A stretch of 64,000 nt of DNA from Cryptomeria japonica (lineage: Eukaryota > Streptophyta > Pinopsida > Cupressales > Cupressaceae): contig NC_081414.1 of assembly GCF_030272615.1 (NCBI RefSeq), positions 46,234,001 to 46,298,000 on the forward strand. The letters run 5' to 3'. How positions within the stretch are numbered: the stretch's first letter is position 1; each line of letters opens with the position of its first letter. The notes below the pieces were generated by a model. That model was not told where the DNA came from. It made no database searches and was given only the letters and a program-made list of their open reading frames with translations. A program made the position numbers and the translations under genes. Shown one piece after another: positions 1 through 12,005 of this stretch.

Positions 1-180
1 GGAGTTTGGATGCCAATTTCTTGTTGGCTCCTTACTGTCTTTTTGTCCTAGCTGCTAGTCTTTGTGCTAGTCTTTTGCAGTTGTTTTGTCTTGTTTCTTT
101 CATTCTCCTCTTTCGTAATGTAAGTGGGTTTTGGGTCCCTTAAAACCTATTTTTTCTTAATAAAAAACAAAATAAATCAT
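1..180 (+). mobile_element. possible 3' tail of a LINE (L1-type) element
   Basis: A pyrimidine-rich stretch is followed by a segment reading GGGTCCCTTAAAACC and then TTTTTTCTTAATAAAAAAC, an AATAAA-like end before an A-rich run. Many plant L1-type LINEs end in a similar T-rich 3' UTR and poly-A. No reverse transcriptase is visible because the window begins here. It could equally be a random T-rich stretch. Confidence 0.3.
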
Positions 181-2005
181 TTACCATGTCGGCTTCTAAA
201 ATCCGCATAACACGCAATATGTAACGTGAAACCTTAAGTTGGCTCAATCAGCCCACAAAACCATATGTAGACCTAAATATAATGATAAAAATATTCACAC
301 AAGTCGGCCCAATCTCCTCTATCATAAAACCAATCACCGAAAACAACCCTAAGATTCTGCAACACATGTTACACCAAAATAGCTTTGTTTTAATTGAATT
401 ACTGGATACTAGACCTTCAATCTTGCTCATTAATCAACACCAAATATCAGGATTATGGAATAATCTAACTCAATCCTTGGATCATTTGCCTCTATCACTG
501 CAACCAAAATCAAGATATGCATATTATGTACATGCTCTATCGGTTACTGTGTTCCACCTTCTAGACTTATTCCTTATGAACAATATGGCTTCTGACAAAT
601 CAAATCTATGTACACCGGATATGATTTCTGAACTGAGTTGCCATCAATGACAACTCCCAAGCATTCCTCATGCATCAATCTTCACCATAACAGTATCTCT
701 TGCCAACATTTGTGTGGTTTCTTATGTAGTTTCTTCAGTGTACAATCTATGGTTTTTGTATTCTATCGTAGTGACGATTAATCCTCACTACGGATTTCCA
801 TTACCAGCTATTCAATTTAGAGGGTTTTAGTTGTAGCCTTGAATGTAGATTTTTTCAATGGTGATATATAATGTGCTCTATATTTGTGGTTTCTTCGTCT
901 GTAAAAGATAAAGATGCATAATGTTTAATGTTTTCTTGTTTCCTTTCCCATGTTTAGATATTGGTCAATTTTTTTATGAGGGTTTGTGTTTTTTAACACT
1001 AAACTATGTGTTCATGAACACAAATATCTCCAAAAGGGAAATGTAGTCTTCGTTTCAAGCTTCTCTGGTATTTCATAAATGTAGTAAATTGGGAATATAT
1101 ATATATATATATAAATTTTGTATTATCCTTTGACTCTCCAAAGGGGTTTCATTTAGATATATTCTCAAAAAAATGCTTATTTTAGATTTACTGTATCTAT
1201 CTGGCATAGTTTTAAAACAATTGAATATAACAACCAGCCATAGATTTTAATGTGGTAAATTTATGTACAGTTTAATTTCATGTTAAACATTATAACTTAT
1301 TATGACAAATTAAACTGTTATTGTATTATGCCATCGTGTATGACAAAATGCTATAATAGTTTACTTTGTCTATTATAGTGAAGTGCTATATAAATATGCA
1401 AAATACTAACGATAAATTGTTATATTAACCCAAATTATAACAGTTAACCAAAAATAGTGAGCTATTATATGAACCCAATCATATAAGTAAACTGTTATAG
1501 TAAAATGTTAAATGAAAATGACTATATGAACTATAAGTTATAACGGTCAATTGTTATGGTTAACTATTATGACAACTTAGGAACTGAAAACTTTGTTTGT
1601 CTATAATGACAACACATCATGTATTTCAAACTACAAGATTCTATTCATATTTAGCTTACCAAAAGACAACATCAATTTTGAACATTACATGAAAGATACA
1701 CTATTATAGTGGATAAAATGAAGACCTTTAATAACTACATAAGTGATGTGGAATTAGCAGAAAAAGGAGATATATGAACTCACAGGTTGGTTTTTGTTGG
1801 TTGAAATATGTTGTGCATTTAAACCTGGATGACTATATTCATATTCAATGTTACATAAAAAACTATGAGAATTGAACATCAATGGTCAAATACAACATTA
1901 TATTACATAGGAATGAAGCCTTAGATATCTAGATGACTGATGTTTAATTAATAGAAATAGCACATCACATCAACTAAAAATTGTTAATATTGCCTTCATA
2001 AATGG
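181..2005. other. AT-rich non-coding flank
   Basis: No ORF with recognisable similarity is seen. The stretch contains a (TA)n microsatellite at about 1094-1114 and, between roughly 1260 and 1580, many variants of CTGTTATAGT/AACTATTATGA, suggesting decayed repeats. The short ORF at 282-650 has no recognisable motif and is probably spurious. No TSD or terminal repeat could be assigned. Confidence 0.5.
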
Positions 2006-2109
2006 TTAATACTGCAAGCATAAACATATAACTACCATTTAGTCTAATAGTTTACAAAGCCATACACTTAATATTGCAAGCATAAACATATAACTACCAT
2101 ATAGTCTAA
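2006..2109. repeat. direct duplication, about 42 bp, period 62
   Basis: A copy at 2006-2047 and a copy at 2068-2109 both read TTAATA(C/T)TGCAAGCATAAAC, continue to TAGTCTAA, and differ at only a couple of positions. The 20-bp spacer is unrelated. Confidence 0.75.
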
Positions 2110-2159
2110 CATACGCGGATTTTAGTGATAGAGATATTTAATACCCTCCCATATTTATT

Positions 2160-2648
2160 TTAGCCTATCTCCCACTTCTCCAAGGAATACATCCTTGTTT
2201 TCATGCATAAAAGCATCGAACTCATCCAGACTGTACTTTTTGGACACTCCATTTTTTAATAGCTTCCAAGCCTTTGACATTTTTGTTTTTTTACCTTTGG
2301 CATTGAGATCAATATATCCACCATCACACCTAATTCAAGGATAGTTTCTAAAGTCTCCAAGTCCATCTTGACACCCTCAACATTTTCCTATCTAACCATA
2401 TGGTTGACAAAGTCATATGCATACAGAGAATATCCCAGAATTTGAACGATGGGATCAAACAAACTATCATAGAGTTGCCCATCATGGACATGTCCATTTG
2501 ACCAGAAATCCAGTCCGAGAATCTTGATCATTGTCATTTTCTCCTTCTTGTCTTCTTTCTGAAATATTCTTTCCACCTGTTCTTCAGGGGTGTCATTAGT
2601 TACCCCATGTGATGCACATATGCACTTTTCCCCAAATACTTGTACCAT
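2160..2648 (-). pseudogene. decayed ORF of unknown function
   Basis: The clearest open stretch is 2388-2648 (86 codons, minus strand), with a charged segment (PEEQVERIFQKEDKKEKMT) followed by a hydrophobic/aromatic part. In the same direction the reading continues past a stop towards 2160 with further plausible but interrupted peptide. I do not recognise a domain. The style (acidic/lysine-rich, long, broken by stops) resembles accessory ORFs of plant retrotransposons, but that is only an impression. A random ORF is possible. Confidence 0.22.
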
Positions 2649-3182
2649 TTCTTTGTTATGGGCTTATTCACAGTTACCCCTACTTTATCTTATGTTTGTT
2701 TTCTCTACTCATGTCTTCCAAATTTATAGACATACCATTTCTCACTTGCCTTTTCTTCACATTTACCTAAAGATGATGTGGATTGCTAACGTTCTGATCC
2801 ATTATCTACACAAATCTAGAATTGGATTCAGTCAGGATTTGGTTTTAGATCTTTGTGCTAGATTTTCAATCTTTCATTTGGTGTTTCTAATCTTATCCTT
2901 TTGGGGACTTCAACTTTGTACTTCCATCATGCCTTTTTCCTCTCATTTTCCTAGGTGTCATATATTCTTGTTTTTCCTAATGTATTTGTGCATGTTTACA
3001 TCCCAATCTTAGCTTATTTTCATTTGATTTTGAGGTTCACAAGATCTTCTTTTGGAATTGCAAATGATCACACATGAATAGTAATTGGCTGATTCTGTGG
3101 AATCAAAATTGAAAATCCTCGTTTATGATTCTCTACACACTAGTCATTATCTTCAATTACATTTAGAAATGTCATCATGTGT
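2649..3182. other. non-coding stretch
   Basis: T-rich sequence with overlapping short ORFs on both strands and no recognisable motif, terminal repeat or RNA gene. Confidence 0.45.
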
Positions 3183-3199
3183 GGAATATATATATATAT
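3183..3199. repeat. (TA)n microsatellite, left flank of E1
   Basis: A short TA run ends exactly where the E1 LTR begins. It looks like the left remnant of a microsatellite that continues at 10275-10557 and 19056-19129. Confidence 0.7.
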
Positions 3200-4415
3200 A
3201 GTTAGGATAATCGGTGAACAACTGAGAGGGGGTGGGGGAGTGAATTAGTTGTTAATAGATTATGAAACTTTAAGCACACAAAACCTTTTATAGGAATGCA
3301 TAAACCAAATACCAGAATAGAAAATATATCAATTAAGCACAGACATAAACCATGAACCAAATACCATGCATCCACAACACATAACACCAAGATTTGAACG
3401 TGGAAAACCCAATAAAGGGAAAAACCATGGTGGGAAGCCTACCCATAGTCAGATAATACTTGTGCAATAAGTATGTGATTACAATAAGGGGCCTACACAT
3501 GCAGGAAGGCCAACATTGTATAGCACACTGCTCATCACAAAGGAACCTCATTGACTACAAAAGAAATCTAGACTACAATCCGAAAATGAGAATGAACTGC
3601 AAGAATAACATCTCCTATGCCTGAGTACAGTTCCCATTAAGCTCAATACCAGAGGTCTAAAACCTCTTAAACAAACCCAATTTGATCACCTAAGATCAAC
3701 CAAAACCTTTGTATTTGATTACAACTTTATTCGCACATAGATAATCCCATAACCAAAATTCCATGCCACGATCTACAAAGAGAACTTACATCATTTATAT
3801 ATATACCAACCCGGAACCTAAACAATTAAGTTGGCCACCTAGAAGATGATACAATAAATCCATTACATAAACCCACAAACCAATGATAATCCAATTTGGC
3901 CTGAGACCTAAAAAACTTTATCCAATCAATAAATCCAATCGGTAGCACATCGGGAGCATCCACCAACACGTTACATAAACTAGTCCATAACCTTGCAGAA
4001 TAAGACCGGACCCAAAATAGGTCACCATAAACCAAATGAAATACCATCGATCAATTGGAACATGAACATGATAACCATCAACATCCTGAAAACCTTCTAG
4101 AAGCCACACTAACACCACTTATCGGATTCATCAAAAGATCTTCAATAAAGTACTACCAGTAAAACCCTTACCAGTAACCAAAAGGCTTACTAGAACATAT
4201 GATAGCTTATGGATCACCATATCCCAAATCAATTGAGTGTGATACACATCAAGAACACATGAATAACCAATCAGAATATACCAAAGATAAATCTCCTGAT
4301 CATCATCAAAGTCCAACCATTCTATCAAAACCCGATAGACAACCAAAACAACTAGTGTTGACATCAATGACAAACATCAATGCAACACATAATCAATTCC
4401 TCCAAATTGCCAGCA
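3200..4415 (-). repeat. E1 3' LTR
   Basis: About 1.2 kb, collinear with 9074-10274. It begins AGTTAGGATAA (expected TGTTAGGATAA) and ends CCAGCA before the polypurine tract. It carries a G-rich block close to its left edge and a TATA-like run at 3794-3805. Confidence 0.9.
3794..3805 (-). promoter_or_regulatory. TATA-like box in E1 3' LTR
   Basis: The minus strand reads TATATATATAAA. The equivalent site in the 5' LTR is at 9638-9646. Corresponding TATA runs followed by a GAGATC-like motif occur at the same place in the LTRs of E2, E3 and D, which supports a core promoter. Confidence 0.5.
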
Positions 4416-4872
4416 ATCTCCCCCTTTGGCATTGACGGCAACACTAGATGTGAAAAACATCCAAGTGCCAATAAATACCAAACAATTCTCCCCCAATAGA
4501 AGACGACCAACAATCTCCCCAAGATGATATAACAATGAAGTTCTTAAATAATAGACCAAACTCCCCCTATGAAATATCTCTGTTAAGCTCCGATCTCTCC
4601 CCTTTGACTGATATTTCTATTGAGCTTTGTTTTTCACATGTAAATATCGCCCCCTTTGACATCAATGCCATAAGTATGACATAAACATCAAAGAAAAATC
4701 ATAAAACTTCTGAACCATATACTTGACTACTCCCTCTGAGTAGTAGCACCATCTCATCAATCCAGAATGAATAATAATTTTGATAAATGCATACCATACT
4801 CATGCCAATCAACATCACTCAAGTATTTACTGGAGGGGCAGAAACCCCCAATCTATCTCTAAAGTACTCAAA
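4416..4872 (-). other. E1 3' non-coding region with polypurine tract
   Basis: The polypurine tract next to the LTR is the complement of ATCTCCCCCTTTGGC (4416-4430). Six further CTCCCC-type tracts occur up to about 4740 (for example near 4489, 4515, 4561, 4597 and 4650), so on the coding strand the region holds a ladder of polypurine-like tracts. No ORF. Confidence 0.7.
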
Positions 4873-6593
4873 CTATTCCTTAGGCAAAGGTTTAGTGAAG
4901 ATATTTGCAATCTGCTCTTTAGTGTTCACACAAACCAATCTGACTTCATTAGCTTCCACCTTCTCCTTCAAAAAGTTATACTTGATAGAAATGTGTTTTG
5001 TCTTAGAATGAAATACCAAATTCTTTGATATGTCAATAGAAATAGAGCTATCAAAGTGAATAACTACCGGTTCATTGCAATCTACCCTTATATTCTTCAA
5101 CATTTGCTTCATCCATAAAAATTGTGTACAGTTAGTAGCAGCAACAACATACTCAACTTCAGCAGTAGATAAATAAGTACATGATTGTTTCTTGTTGATC
5201 CATGAAACAAGTTTCTTTCCAAGAAAGAAAGCTCCACCGGATCTGCTTTTCCAGTCATCAACATCTCTAGCCCAATCTACATCTGTATATGCACATAGTG
5301 TAAAGTCATCATTTTTAGGATACCACAACCTTATTCAGTTGTTCCCTATAAGTATCTAAAAATCCTTTTCACTGCACTCTCAAGATTCTCTCTAGGATCA
5401 CTCTGATATCTTGATACAATACAAACAAAATTCACTATATCCATTCTAGTTTGAGTCAAATATAACAAACCTCCAATCATAAACTTATACCTTGTAGGAT
5501 TTACCAAAATTGATTCATCTTTCTTTGTCAATTTCTCACTAGTAACCATAGGGGTACGAACCAATTTAGAATTTTCCATACCAAATTTCTTCCACAACTC
5601 TCTAGCATACTTAGTTTGATAGATGAAAATACCTTTATCAATCTGATTAATTTGCAAACCTAAGAAAATTCTCATTTCTCCAATCATAGACATCTCAAAT
5701 TCATTCTTCATATTATCAGAAAATTCCATACATAACTTATCTTCACCTCCAAAAATCATACCATCAACAAAGACCTCAATAATCAATATGTCATCATCAG
5801 TGATCTTATAATACAAGTTACTATTAGCATTACCTTTAGTGAAACCAAGATTCAAAATATATTTGTCCAATCTAGCATACCAAGCTCTAGGGGCTTGCTT
5901 CAAACCATATAAATCTTTCCTTAACTTGCAAACCATGTTTTTGTCATCTGAAAGTGAAAAACCATCAGGTTTCTCAATATAAACTTCCTCTTCAAGATCT
6001 CCATTCAAAAATGCACACTTAACATCCATCTGATAAACCTTGTAGTTCTTATGGGCGACATAAGAAAGAAATAACATCACAACTTTAATCCTAGATATCG
6101 AAGCAAAAATTTCATCATAATCAATTCCTTCCTTCTAAGAATATCCTTTGCATACCAATCTAGCCTTATTCCTCACAACTTGTCCATCCTTATTTGATTT
6201 ATTCCTAAAAACCCATTTAGTTCCAGTAACATTCTTATTTTTAGTTTGGGGAACTAAAGTCCATGTGTTGTTCTTTTCTATCTTATCCAATTCCTCTTCC
6301 ATAGATTTTACCCAACATTCATCCTTATATCCTTCACCTACTGATGCCGGTTCAATTTTAGAAATTAAACATACCTCTTCAACTACCAACCTTCTTGTCA
6401 TTACTGCTTTGCTCTTGTCTCCAATGACCTGATATTCTGAATGATTCAACCTTACATACCGAAGAGTCTTCTGACTTTCTGATTCCCTGCTCTGATCTTC
6501 AGTTATTGTTGAATTTTCTGATACTGGTAGGGTAACTAGTTCAACATTTTGTTCCGGTATAGGTGCTACTAGTTCAGTTATAACCATTTCCAC
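4873..6593 (-). pseudogene. E1 pol, reverse transcriptase and RNase H part
   Basis: This is the RVT_2-type reverse transcriptase of copia elements plus its C-terminal RNase H. From 6593 downwards come the lead-in motif [13 protein letters not shown], then (6080-5346) [37 protein letters not shown] and the active-site box, then RNase H (5328-4873) with SGGAFFLGKKLVSW and the end motif IANIFTKPL. The active-site box reads FVDG instead of FVDD, from an A-to-G change in the second aspartate codon, so polymerase activity should be lost. A stop at about 6132 and a frameshift between RT and RNase H also break it. It would have copied element RNA in virus-like particles. Confidence 0.9.
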
Positions 6594-6599
6594 TTTTGG

Positions 6600-7500
6600 T
6601 TCTCTCTCATAAGTTTTGATTTGATCTTTGTTCTACTCATCCACCTCGATATTAGCTCTCCACAATTTTCTGCAATCTTTTGTTATAACATCTATATGCT
6701 TTTCTTTGATTAGAATAAGCAAGAAATGTCCCTTCATCACATCTAGGATTAAACTTTCAAATGGAATCATCTCTTTTGATATAGTATTTACTACCAAAGA
6801 TTCTGAAATACTTAACTGTAGGTGTATGACCAAACCATAACTCATCACATGTCTTACCGGTGTCTCCTTTTATATGAACTCTATTGAATGTATACACCGT
6901 CATGCTAACAACTTCTCTCCAATAGATATGTTGAAAATTAGCTTCCATCATCATAGAACTAGCTGCATCCAAGATAGTTCTATTCTTTCTTTCCATAACA
7001 CCATTCTATTGAGGTGTTTGGGGTGTAGACAACTGTCTCCTTATCCCATGCTTCTCACAATAACTATTAAATTCACCAGATGTGAATTCACCACCCTAAT
7101 CGAATCTTGAGTATTTGATCTTCAATCCATTCTTTGTCTCAACCATAGCTTTAAAGATCTTAAACTTTTCAAAGGCTTCAGATTTCTCCCTTAAAAAAGT
7201 AACCCACATCATTCTAGAATAGTCATCAATGATTAGCATGAAATATCTATCACTCTGAAAAACTTCTTATTCTAGTAGGACCACACAAATCAATATGAAT
7301 AAGATCAAGAACATTATTAGATTTGTCTTGTATACTCTTAAAAGAAGTTCTGACCTGCTTACCCATTTTTTTTCCTTACATACCAAATTAAGAGGTTTCA
7401 CAATATTTACCTCTAACAGCCTTAGTTGAACTAATCTTTACAATGCAATCAAAATTCACACGACACAACCTCTTATTCCATAGCCAACTCTCATAAATAT
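6600..7500 (-). pseudogene. E1 pol, integrase part
   Basis: The clearest piece is 6757-6996, which begins MERKNRTILDAASSMMMEAN and contains WREVVSMTVYTFNRV and FGSKYYI, the C-terminal half of a copia integrase core and its following domain. Upstream on the minus strand (7000-7500) matching pieces of the catalytic core and the zinc-binding pre-integrase domain can be read in shifting frames. Several stops and frameshifts are present, so no functional integrase is encoded. The assignment rests on these motifs and on position between protease and RT. Confidence 0.8.
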
Positions 7501-7717
7501 GTGCTATCAAGCATGTCTTCTCACGAGAGTTCAAATGAAGGATGTTACCTTTAGTCTAAGTACCGGTTGCAATCTCCAATCCAGATCTGTTAATCATTTT
7601 TCATTTTCCATCTTTTAACTATAATTGAAATCCCTTATCTACCAACTGTCCTACACCCAAAATATTATGCCTTAAACTTTCAACATAATAAACATTATCA
7701 GTATTATGCTTACCATG

Positions 7718-8990
7718 CTATGATATAGTTCCTCTTCCTCTGATCATGCATGCTTTGTCATCTCCAAATATGACAAGCCCACCATCAGATTCTTGCAAAG
7801 ATAGAAACTTCCTTTTATCTCCAGTCATATGATGTGTACATCCACTATCTATCACCCATTCATCCTTGTCTTCAATCTTAGCAACAAGGACCTTCTCTTC
7901 ATTATGAATGACAAGTTTTGAAGTATCTTCCTTGATAGCCAAGAATACCCATTCCTTTCCATTTTCAGATCCATTGGCTTGATGTTTTGTCAGTTCATCA
8001 TTAGAATCATCAGTTACACCTTCCTCATCTACATATTAGCATAATTTATCTTTGTTCCTCATGTACTTATGCTTGTTCTGTTAATCATGGTTAGGCCTAA
8101 AAGATCTTCTAGCTTTCTCTTCAAATCTTGAATTCCTCTTAGGACATCTAGATGCAAAATGACCTATCTTATTACATGCAAAACATTTGAAAGGTGAGTT
8201 TCATTCATACTTACTTCCTGTCGAACCTTTAGGTACTCTTCTAGCAAAATAGGGCTTCAAGTTCTTCAAGCTCTTCATCCTCTTTCCCTATATCCTCTAG
8301 TTCCTTTGCATATAATGCTTTCCAATCACTCTTGTCAGTTAATGATGTAGATGCCTTGAATGCCAAATCTATCTTTGTAGCTCCTTGAGGACCAAATTCT
8401 TCAAGCTCAAAAGCAGATAACTTTCCAACCAAAGTATCCCTATTAATAGAAGTGTTAGACATTGTTCTCAGCTCATTAATTGTAGTAGCCTTCATCTTGT
8501 AAGACGGAGGCAAAACTCTCAATACTTTAGAAACAATCTCATCTTTGCTCAGAGAGCCACCACAACATTGAATTCCCAAGACAATTTCATTCTCTTTCCA
8601 TAAAAGTTGTAATCCTTTCATCTTCTTCCATTCTCAAGTTCTCATACCTTACCTGGTAACTATCAAGTTTATCAATTTTAACAATAGGGTCAACTTCATT
8701 CAAAGTCTCCAACTTCTTCCATATAGCCTTTACAGATGATTTGTCTGATACTCCCATTACCCGTTGATCTAAAATGGTGCTCAAGAGGGCTTCTCTAGCT
8801 CTACAATCATTTTCAATATTCTTATCCAAGTCTACCAGAGGAGGATTGGTACATGCTAGATCATAAGGTGTATATCCTTTCTCAGTGAACTCCCAAATCT
8901 CCTTGCTAAGACATCTCAGATGAGTCTCCATCTGAAGCTTCCATACACTGTAATTTGTTCCTTCAAGCCTAGGGTTGTCCTTCTAGCAAG
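7718..8990 (-). pseudogene. E1 gag and protease part
   Basis: The capsid domain (UBN2-type) starts around 8990 with LEGTNYSVWKLQMETHL and continues through ENLRMEEDERITTFMERE (to 8587). A frameshift follows, then VLGIQCCGGSLSKDEIVSKV and ELEEFGP (8621-8241). A CCHC zinc knuckle of the form CxxCxxxxHxxxxC lies at about 8150-8195. The protease segment 7942-7718 has WVIDSGCTHHMTGDKRK with the catalytic DSG intact. Compared with E2, the Gag start methionine is missing and a TAG stop lies just before the conserved LEGTNY motif. Confidence 0.88.
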
Positions 8991-9059
8991 AAATTGAAGT
9001 TGAATGATTACTCTCTCTAGGATCTTCCTCAAGCGGTTAAGCTTCTGTAGAGAGGACCA

Positions 9060-9071
9060 AAAATGATACCA
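9060..9071 (-). other. E1 primer-binding site, degenerate
   Basis: The minus strand reads TGGTATCATTTT two bases from the end of the 5' LTR. The first eight bases match the usual initiator-Met site TGGTATCAGAGC and the last four are changed. E2 has the intact site at the same place. Confidence 0.75.
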
Positions 9072-9073
9072 AT

Positions 9074-10270
9074 TGTTAGGATAACTGGTGAACAACTGAG
9101 ACCAGGGTGAGTCAGTTGTTAACAGATTATGAAACTTTAAGCACACAAAAAAAATACTGGAATATCATATATATCATTTAAGCACAGACATAAACCATAA
9201 ACCAAATACCATGCATCCACAACACATAACACCAATATTTGTACATGGAGAACCCAGAAAAGGGAAAAACTATAGTGGGAAGCCTACCTATAGTCACATA
9301 ATAATTTTGTAGTAAGAATGCGATTACAATAAGGGGCCTGCACATGCAGGAAGGCCAATAAACTAGAGCACACTTCTCATCACAAAGGAGCCTCATTGAC
9401 TACAAAAGAAATTTAGAATACAATCTAGAAATGAGAATGAACTGGAAGAATAACATCTCCTATGCCTGAGTACAGTTTTAGTTAAGCTCAATGCTAGAGG
9501 TCTAAAACCTCTTACACAAACCCAATTCAATCACCTATGATTGATCAAAATCTCTACATATGATTACAACTTTATTTGCACACAGATAATTCCATAACCA
9601 TAATCCCATGCCACGATCTACAAAGAGATCTCACATCATATATATACAACCTGAGACCTAAACAATTAGGTCGGCCACCTAAAAGATGATAAAATAAATC
9701 CATTACATAAAACTGCAAACTAATGATAATCCAAGTTGACCTGAGACTGAAACAACATTATCCAATCAATAAATCCAACCGATAACGCATCGGGAGCATC
9801 CACCAACACGTTACATAAACCGGTCCATAACCTTGCAGAATAAGACTGGACCCAAAATAGGTCACCATAAGCCAAATGAAATACCACCGATCAACTAGAA
9901 CATGAACATGATAACCATCAACATCTTGAAAACCTTCTAGAAGTTGCACCAACACCACTTATCAGATTCATTAAAAGATCTTCAATAAAGAACTATTGGT
10001 AAAACCCTTACCGGTAACCAAAAGGCTTACTAGAACATATGATAGCTTCTAGATCACCATATCCCAAACCAACTAAGTGTGATACGCATTAGGAACACAT
10101 GAATAACCAATCCAAACCAATTCCACCAATCAGAATATACTAAAGACAAATCTCCTGATCATCATCAAAGTCCAACCATTCTACCAGAACCTGGTAGACA
10201 ACCAAAACAGCTAGTGTTGACATCAATGGAAAACATCAATTCAACACATAATCAATTCCTCCAAATTTCC

Positions 10271-10274
<4 letters not shown>
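9074..10274 (-). repeat. E1 5' LTR
   Basis: 1.2 kb, collinear with 3200-4415 but visibly diverged by many substitutions and small indels, so E1 is an old insertion. It starts TGTTAGGATAACTGG and ends TTTCCAACA directly at the (CA)n run. A TATA-like run lies at 9638-9646 on the minus strand. Confidence 0.9.
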
Positions 10275-10319
<45 letters not shown>

Positions 10320-10520
10320 TTATGTGTGTATATATACACACACATATATATACCGACACATATATATGTGCGTGTGTATGTGTACATACATACATACATA
10401 TACATATGTAGATATGTACATATATATGTATGTATATATATGTATATATGTGTATATATATATGCATATCTATATATGTGTGTGTATACATACATAGATA
10501 TGTGTGTGTGTGTGTGTACA

Positions 10521-10556
<36 letters not shown>

Positions 10557-10557
10557 T
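10275..10557. repeat. compound microsatellite (CA)n/(TA)n/(TATG)n
   Basis: About 280 bp of CA, TA, TATG and TACA runs separate the E1 and E2 LTRs. The long peptides of alternating Tyr/Thr/His/Val/Cys that can be translated here are artefacts of the repeat. Confidence 0.95.
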
Positions 10558-11080
10558 TGGTAGGACCTGAAGGCAACTGAGAGGGCGGGGGGAGTGAATC
10601 AGTTGTCAATTAATTTCAACCCAAATATAACTTAACCAAACTTAATACATAATATCGGTTGTAGTCACATAAATCTATCCACTTAATTAAATGAATATTT
10701 AGTATTTATTTGATTATTTAACCATCAATCAATAATTAATTAAATTAATATTTAATTAATTAATCTTAACCCTCTTCTCCTATTAATTAAATAAATTATT
10801 CAATTTATTTAATTTAATTCACTTAACCAAATTTAGACCATTAATTAAATAAATAAATCATATTTGTTTAATTAAGTCTTCTCTCACATTTAAATAAATT
10901 AATATTTATTTAAATCCCCCAAAATCCCATCTCTCACATTTAAATAAATTAACATTTACATTTATTTAAATCACCTTTATCCTTCACCCACTTGCATTTT
11001 CCTACAAATGCAAGTTGCACAACTATTTTAAATAAATAAATTATTTATTTAAAATCCTATTTATCCTCAACCACTTAAAA

Positions 11081-11235
11081 CCTTTAATGGCTTCCCTTAA
11101 AGTCTTCAAACTTAATGGCTTCCTTCTAGAGTCTTCTCAAGCCTTTAATGGTTTCCCTTAAAGTCTTCAAACTTAATGGCTTCTTTCTAGAGTCTTCTTA
11201 AGCCTTTAATGGTTTCCCTCAAAGTCTTCAAGCAT
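11081..11235. repeat. 61-bp tandem repeat inside the solo LTR
   Basis: Units start CCTTTAATGG at 11081, 11142 and 11203 (the last partial), each with AGTCTTCAAACTTAATGGCT. Elsewhere in the same LTR a palindromic AT motif of the type ATTTAAATAAATTAATATTT recurs about five times between 10890 and 11330. Confidence 0.85.
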
Positions 11236-11996
11236 TTAAATTCTTTATCTTCCTTTTTCTCATGTAAATAAATTAAGATTTATTTAAATCCAAAATTCAC
11301 ATTCACATTTAAATAAATTAATATTTATTTAAATATCTATCCAAATGCAAATTACACTATTTAATTGAAATAAATGATTTTATTTTAATTGAAAATCCCA
11401 AAATTCCCCCCACTTGCATTCTCCTACAAAATCCACTTGCATGCCTAAATCCCTTCTAGATTCTTCTAACTCCTTCTAATTAGCCTAATCCTATCCTAAT
11501 CATTGTCACATTCCTAAATAAAAGGAAGTCACTTCTCAAAAACCTCCAAAGTCTTTGAAAGGCATTTAAGGATTTAAGTCTTCAAATGGTTAACCTCTAA
11601 AGTCTTCTAAACCATTAAAGGCTCTTACATAACCATTTATGGTTAACTCACCTTTTACCTTTGGTTAGAGACTTTCCTCTAACTTAACCATCCTTTTGAC
11701 TCATGGGTCTCTTCAAAGCATTCATTTCTTTGACTAAGGTAACCATTTAACCCTTGCACATTCATTTATCCTTGGGATAAAAGGAATATCCATTAACCTA
11801 ACCCTAACCCAACCCCCTAGGGTAACCATCATGTCCCCTCAAGCATTTAATGCTCCTTATCTCCCCTCTCAAGCCTCCTCATGGTGACACTTATCAACAT
11901 AAGATTGGGTTGAAAGTCTCACATGGATTGAATATCTTTCAATCCTAACCCTTGTTAAGATTGCTCAATCTTAACCCTTCATTTCCCCATTTCTTC

Positions 11997-12005
11997 TATA
12001 AATAG
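11997..12005 (+). promoter_or_regulatory. TATA box of the solo LTR
   Basis: TATAAATAG within TTCTTCTATAAATAGAACC is a near-perfect plant TATA box about 420 bp before the end of the LTR, a normal U3/R position. Confidence 0.6.

Larger units (their letters stand above)
3200..10274 (-). mobile_element. Ty1/copia element E1, complete but decayed
   Basis: Two direct LTRs (3200-4415 and 9074-10274) flank a minus-strand gag-PR-IN-RT-RH order, which is the copia order. The 5' LTR is the right-hand one: next to it, on the minus strand, lies ATTGGTATCA, the start of an initiator-Met tRNA primer site. A purine tract (minus strand GCCAAAGGGGGAGAT) abuts the 3' LTR. The reading frame is broken by several frameshifts and stops, the Gag start codon is lost and the RT active site is mutated, so the copy cannot be autonomous. 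The flanking 5-mers do not match (TATAT and CACAC), but both lie in simple repeats that could have changed length after insertion. Confidence 0.93.

Noticed and set aside
10241-10609. Long ORFs of Tyr/Thr/His/Val/Cys repeats on both strands
   Set aside because: Translation of the CA/TA/TATG microsatellite; no gene.
11790-11825. CCTAACCCTAACCC-like telomeric sequence
   Set aside because: Only about two units inside a solo LTR, not a telomere array.
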